Assembly (NCBI GenBank): GCA_003221075.1
Contig: QHUF01000047.1
Span: 1 to 25,525 of the forward strand
Source of the DNA: Gemmatimonadota bacterium
GTDB lineage: Bacteria; Gemmatimonadota; Gemmatimonadetes; Gemmatimonadales; GWC2-71-9
DNA: 25,525 bases
Reading direction: 5' to 3'
The translations under genes and the position numbers were made by a program. The notes beneath the pieces are model-generated. The model had not been told where the DNA came from. It did not search any database and saw nothing but the letters and a program-made list of their open reading frames with translations. Shown one piece after another: positions 23,601 to 25,525 of the stretch. Each line of letters begins with the position of its first letter. The first letter of the stretch is position 1.

Positions 23601-24933
23601 GCGGCGCTACATAATGCAGAACGGCCAGCTGCCGCTACGTGACGCGGTTCGTATCGAAGAGCTCGTGAACTACTTCCCTTACGACTACAGCGAGCCCGAG
23701 GGCGACGACCCGCTCGCGATCCATACCGAGGTCGCACCCGCGCCCTGGAAGCCTCAGCACCAGCTCGTCCGCATCGGCCTGCAAGCGCGCCGGGTCAAGG
23801 TCGAAAATCTCCCGCAGTCGAACTTCGTGTTTTTGCTCGACGTCTCCGGTTCGATGATGCCGCCGAACAAGCTGCCGCTCGTGAAATCGGCGATGCGGTT
23901 GCTCGTGAATCAGCTCCGCGCCAAGGACCGCGTCGCGATGGTCGTGTACGCTGGTTCCGCCGGCCTGGTCCTGCCGTCCACACCAGGAGACCAGAAGGAC
24001 AGGATTCTCGACGCCATCGACCGGTTGGAGGCCGGGGGGAGCACCGCGGGCGGCGAGGGGATTCGCCGGGCCTATGACGAGGCGGTCGCGAACTTCATCC
24101 GTGGCGGCAACAACCGGGTGATTCTCGCCACCGACGGCGATTTCAACGTCGGCGCCTCGAGCGATGCCGAGATGGTGCAACTGATCGAGGAAAAGCGCCG
24201 CACCGGCGTCTTTCTCACAGTATTGGGCGTGGGCGAGGGCAATCTGCAGTCGGCCAAGATGGAGAAGCTGGCCGACAAGGGTAACGGCAACTACGCCTAC
24301 CTCGACAACATTACCGAGGCACAGAAGGTCCTGGTGCACGAGCTCGGCGGGACGCTCTACACCGTCGCGAAAGACGTGAAGATCCAGGTGGAGTGGAACC
24401 CGGCTCGGGTGCGCGCGTACCGGCTGATCGGCTACGAGAACCGGCTGCTGCGCAACGAGGATTTCGCCGACGACAAGAAAGACGCGGGCGAGGTCGGCTC
24501 CGGGCACTCCGTCACGGCCCTCTACGAAGTCGTGCCGGTCGGCGTCAACACCGACGTGACGATCCGCATGCCGGATTCGCTCCGGTACCAGCGTCGCAAT
24601 GTCCAGCCGACCAGTGCTGCCGGTCCTGAGCTGTTGTTCGTGAAGGTGCGCTACAAACGGCCCGACGGCGATGAAAGCAGGCTCATGTCACAGCCGGTGA
24701 TGGCTCAGGCCGGTGAGGCGCCCTCAGTAGACTTTCAGTTCCAGGCAGCGGTCGCTGAGTTTGGCCTCTTGCTACGGAATTCCGACTTCCGTGGGAAGGC
24801 CGATCTCGGCCACGTGATTGCGGCCGCGCGCGAAGCGCGCGGGCAGGACCCGGACGGATATCGCGCCGAGTTCGTGAAGCTGGCGGAAGCGGTACGCGGG
24901 ATCGGTCTGGCGCGAAGAGACGGGCAGCACTGA
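20611..24933 (+). CDS. Mo-subunit of a 4-hydroxybenzoyl-CoA-reductase-like enzyme fused in frame to a YfbK-like von Willebrand A protein
   Basis: This 1440-residue frame joins two unrelated proteins. Residues 1 to about 804 form a complete molybdopterin subunit of the xanthine-oxidase family: IGKALRKVDAVAKVTG start, G250-GGFGG-K256, the CGPKRGHGTPQPRFA loop, GSTEIGQGSD, and the catalytic Glu730 in GAKEVGQGP. It ends with RVPTPQEGGD, the usual C-terminus of these subunits. Residues about 811-1440 are a carboxypeptidase-regulatory-like beta domain followed by the YfbK N-terminal, VWA and C-terminal domains. Homologues of each half are normally separate genes. The second half is of secreted type, so a cytoplasmic fusion makes little sense. 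Processing, reinitiation or an assembly/deletion event are all possible. An octamer array follows the start codon. Confidence 0.88.
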   Translation: MASKRSAHPPIGPSAHRIIGKALRKVDAVAKVTGATRFADDLAFPRMLYCRLLRSTEPHARIVSIDVTAAKQLDGVQAVLTGPDLPIPFGILPVSQDEHTLCVDKVRFIGDPVAAVAATSEEAATAAIDLIRVDYEPLKSFDSAEAAVAHPEPQIHAYADRGNLHKLINLEFGDVDAAIGAADLVREDLFFFEGSTHLPMEQHAAVAMWSPDGKLTLWTSTQTPHYVHRALAKVLELPAARIRVIATPNGGGFGGKSDPFNHEIAVAKLAMITGRPVKITLTREEVFYCHRGRHPTLMWVRTGVKRDGSITGMHFKSLLDGGAYGSYGVASTYYTGALQTVTYNVPRYHFQGARAFTNKAPCGPKRGHGTPQPRFALEVHLDKIAEQLGIDPAELRLKTLVPPNSLTANYLRVGSMGLGKCIEKVVEGSDWKKKFRKLPEGRGVGLACSSYISGAGLPIYWNNMPHSGVQLKCDRGGGVTVFCGSTEIGQGSDSILAYIVAEVLGIDPFDIAVVTADTDLTPVDLGSYSSRVTLMTGNAALQAAERARQILGTHAARKLEVPVERLTFADGRVFDSKDRKRGIAFAEAVQLAEAAEGTIGTVGSYTPPMSAGKYRGAGVGPSPAYSYSACVAAVDVDPETGIVRVPTIWIAHDVGRSINSASVIGQVEGSIYMGLGEALMEEMAYRGDLKVVHKIPSLLEYKSPTTLEMCDVVTYLIEDPDPNGPFGAKEVGQGPLLPVMPAVANAVYDAVGVRVDEVPITPEKVLKALRGKEKGEGGRVGPKSFPDIAWPEPTRVPTPQEGGDVILVIGMLAARTTLTIVETGRIAGHVRDPQGTPLKGAIVDVIGTRLSTTTNDSGSYLFATVPTGTYTVRAKMIGYTVAETKGVRVTANATVTVDLSLAPGAVALQEVVVTGKYGARAANGVVVLRGAAAASRADALYVVDGAAYDSTEAWRYQRQPGNREQYDEIVENQFIAVAADPLSTFSIDVDRASYSNMRRYIMQNGQLPLRDAVRIEELVNYFPYDYSEPEGDDPLAIHTEVAPAPWKPQHQLVRIGLQARRVKVENLPQSNFVFLLDVSGSMMPPNKLPLVKSAMRLLVNQLRAKDRVAMVVYAGSAGLVLPSTPGDQKDRILDAIDRLEAGGSTAGGEGIRRAYDEAVANFIRGGNNRVILATDGDFNVGASSDAEMVQLIEEKRRTGVFLTVLGVGEGNLQSAKMEKLADKGNGNYAYLDNITEAQKVLVHELGGTLYTVAKDVKIQVEWNPARVRAYRLIGYENRLLRNEDFADDKKDAGEVGSGHSVTALYEVVPVGVNTDVTIRMPDSLRYQRRNVQPTSAAGPELLFVKVRYKRPDGDESRLMSQPVMAQAGEAPSVDFQFQAAVAEFGLLLRNSDFRGKADLGHVIAAAREARGQDPDGYRAEFVKLAEAVRGIGLARRDGQH
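20628..20659 (+). repeat. 8-base-period array (G/C)GCCCATC x4 at the start of the Mo subunit
   Basis: Four exact units, GGCCCATC and CGCCCATC alternating, encode AHPPIGPSAHR just after the start. A degenerate fifth unit, GCATTATC, follows. On the minus strand the units are GATGGGCG and GATGGGCC. The array precedes the first conserved residues (IGKALRK) and is foreign to the family. Confidence 0.8.
22995..23023. repeat. 9-bp perfect inverted repeat at the Mo/vWA junction
   Basis: CGTCCCCAC (22995-23003) pairs with GTGGGGACG (23015-23023) across an 11-base loop. It lies exactly where Mo-subunit homology ends (VPTPQEGGD) and the fused module begins. It may be chance from the codons used. Confidence 0.45.
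23041..24933 (+). other. vWA module within the fused frame, probable former separate gene
   Basis: This module begins at residue 811 (MLAARTTLTIVETGRIAGHV). The preceding DVILVIGMLAA looks like the remains of a signal-peptide core. It then has a carboxypeptidase-regulatory-like sandwich (RIAGHVRDPQGTP, SGSYLFATVPTGTYTVRAKM, VALQEVVVTG), a YfbK N-terminal domain (PLSTFSIDVDRASYSNMRRY, VRIEELVNYFPYDY), and a VWA domain with an intact metal-binding MIDAS site: D1077, S1079, S1081, T1145 and D1175. It ends with the C-terminal DUF3520-type domain (FQFQAAVAEFGLLLRNSDFRG). Such proteins are predicted to be cell-envelope factors. They are not the CoxE-type vWA proteins that mature CO dehydrogenase, so the location in this operon is not explained by function. 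Confidence 0.75.
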
Positions 24934-24945
24934 GTCTGGACGGGG

Positions 24946-24991
24946 CGGGAGCCGCAGCTTAAGGTCAGTTCATGCTGCGGCTCCCGTTTTT
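24946..24991 (+). terminator. Strong intrinsic-terminator-like hairpin overlapping the start of the FAD-subunit gene
   Basis: A perfect 13-bp stem (24946-24958 with 24974-24986, CGGGAGCCGCAGC/GCTGCGGCTCCCG) with a 15-base loop is followed by TTTTT (24987-24991). It sits 12 bases after the vWA stop. The last base of the next gene's ATG (24972-24974) is in the stem and the following four codons are its right arm, so the hairpin could stop transcription or hide the start codon. Confidence 0.72.
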
Positions 24992-25525
24992 CAGTTACCT
25001 CCAACCGAAATCACTCGCCGAAGCGCTCCGCATGAAGAGGGACGCCGGCCCCGACGGCATGTTCGTCGCGGGCGGCACCGACCTCTATCCCAACATGAAG
25101 CGTCGCCATCAGGAGCCGAAGACTGTCATTTCGCTGATGGCGATTCCCGAGCTGCGGCGAGCGGATAACAGTGTGATCGGAGCAGCGGTGACGCTCACGG
25201 AATTGACCGTCCGACCGTCCGACCGTCCGACCGTCATCAGTACCGCTGCCCGTCTCGTCTCCACGCCGCTCCTCCGCAACATGGGCACCCTCGGCGGCAA
25301 CTTGTGTCTCGACACGCGCTGCAACTACTACAATCAGAGCTACGAGTGGCGGAAGTCGATCGACTTCTGCATGAAAAAAGACGGCCACATCTGCTGGGTC
25401 GCACCGTCGTCGCCGCGCTGCTGGGCGGTCAGCTCGTCGGACGTCGCCCCGGTGATGGTGGCGATCGGGGCCGAATACCGGCTCGTGGGGCCCCAAGGTG
25501 AGCGCGTCGTCCCGGCAGGACGCTT
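24972..25525 (+). CDS. Molybdenum hydroxylase FAD-binding subunit with a four-cysteine loop (HcrB type), 3' end outside window
   Basis: The visible 184 residues start MLRLPFFSYLQPKSLAEALR. They carry the FAD-binding motif FVAGGTDLYPNMKRR and LLRNMGTLGGNLCLDTR. A loop with four cysteines follows: C117 (TRCNYYNQ), C133 (DFCMKK), C141 (HICWVAP) and C150 (PRCWAVS), spaced 16, 8 and 9. In 4-hydroxybenzoyl-CoA reductase the beta subunit has a loop like this that holds a [4Fe-4S] cluster beside FAD; ordinary xanthine dehydrogenases lack it. Together with the two upstream subunits this would make a Mo/2x[2Fe-2S]/FAD/[4Fe-4S] enzyme. The actual substrate is unknown. An octamer array lies in the middle, where the family normally has about ten more residues. 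Confidence 0.88.
   Translation, partial: MLRLPFFSYLQPKSLAEALRMKRDAGPDGMFVAGGTDLYPNMKRRHQEPKTVISLMAIPELRRADNSVIGAAVTLTELTVRPSDRPTVISTAARLVSTPLLRNMGTLGGNLCLDTRCNYYNQSYEWRKSIDFCMKKDGHICWVAPSSPRCWAVSSSDVAPVMVAIGAEYRLVGPQGERVVPAGR
25205..25235 (+). repeat. 8-base-period array GACCGTCC x3.9 inside the FAD subunit
   Basis: Three exact units of GACCGTCC plus seven bases of a fourth encode TVRPSDRPTV. On the minus strand the unit is GACGGTCG, matching the GAYGGNNN form of the other arrays. It lies in a variable loop between TLTEL and AARLVSTP. Confidence 0.8.

Noticed and set aside
1..25525. tRNA, rRNA, CRISPR arrays, insertion sequences, attachment sites
   Set aside because: I saw no cloverleaf-like or rRNA-like segments, no regularly spaced direct repeats of CRISPR length, and no transposase or integrase motifs.
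20100..25525. Assignment as CO dehydrogenase with a CoxE-type vWA maturation factor
   Set aside because: The vWA half has the YfbK layout (carboxypeptidase-like domain plus DUF3520 type end), not CoxE, and the FAD subunit carries the HcrB-type cysteine loop.

Overview
The window is GC-rich bacterial chromosomal DNA with tightly packed genes, many of them sharing 4-base ATGA or GTGA stop/start overlaps. Products such as a YaiO-like outer-membrane barrel, exported S9, M1 and M19 peptidases and UppS indicate a diderm. The gene repertoire and protein flavour fit Gemmatimonadota or a nearby phylum. That placement is inference, because no rRNA or other marker gene is present.

Layout. 3-5900 (+): the end of a small membrane protein overlapping a winged-helix regulator; a UppS-like prenyltransferase overlapping a DUF4173-type membrane protein; three unknown membrane proteins; an N-terminally shortened PhzF-like protein; and an EamA transporter. 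5965-7873 (+): an M1 aminopeptidase broken by a deletion/frameshift just before its zinc motif. 7857-10405 (-): an unknown small protein, an S9 peptidase that lacks a signal peptide, and a small membrane protein. 10453-11448 (+): a FabH-type ketosynthase. 11417-13763: a TPR-like membrane protein (-), a small glycine/alanine-rich membrane protein (+), a membrane protein with a degenerate HD-GYP domain (-), and a 68-residue cysteine protein (-). 13800-17784 (+): an operon of an HPt/receiver regulator, a HEAT-repeat membrane protein, and a GT2 polysaccharide synthase fused in frame to an outer-membrane beta-barrel. 17829-20049 (-): a duplicated multi-pass membrane protein and an M19 dipeptidase. 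20100-25525 (+): a molybdenum hydroxylase operon of the 4-hydroxybenzoyl-CoA-reductase type. Its Mo subunit runs in frame into a secreted-type YfbK-like von Willebrand A protein before the FAD subunit begins.

How the genes fit together. The 13800-17784 operon reads as phosphorelay control of a processive polysaccharide synthase together with its outer-membrane partner. The 20100-end operon encodes the Fe-S, Mo and FAD subunits of one oxidoreductase, interrupted by an unrelated cell-surface type module. The peptidases suggest a peptide-scavenging lifestyle.

Two patterns are not explained by ordinary annotation. First, several genes have lost or gained blocks at their ends or across catalytic segments (UppS, PhzF, M1, S9, GT-barrel, Mo-vWA). 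Second, four short tandem arrays with an exact 8-base period and related units (GATGGGCN, GATGGAAN, GACGGTCG) lie inside coding sequence. Eight is not a multiple of three, so any change in copy number would shift the reading frame.
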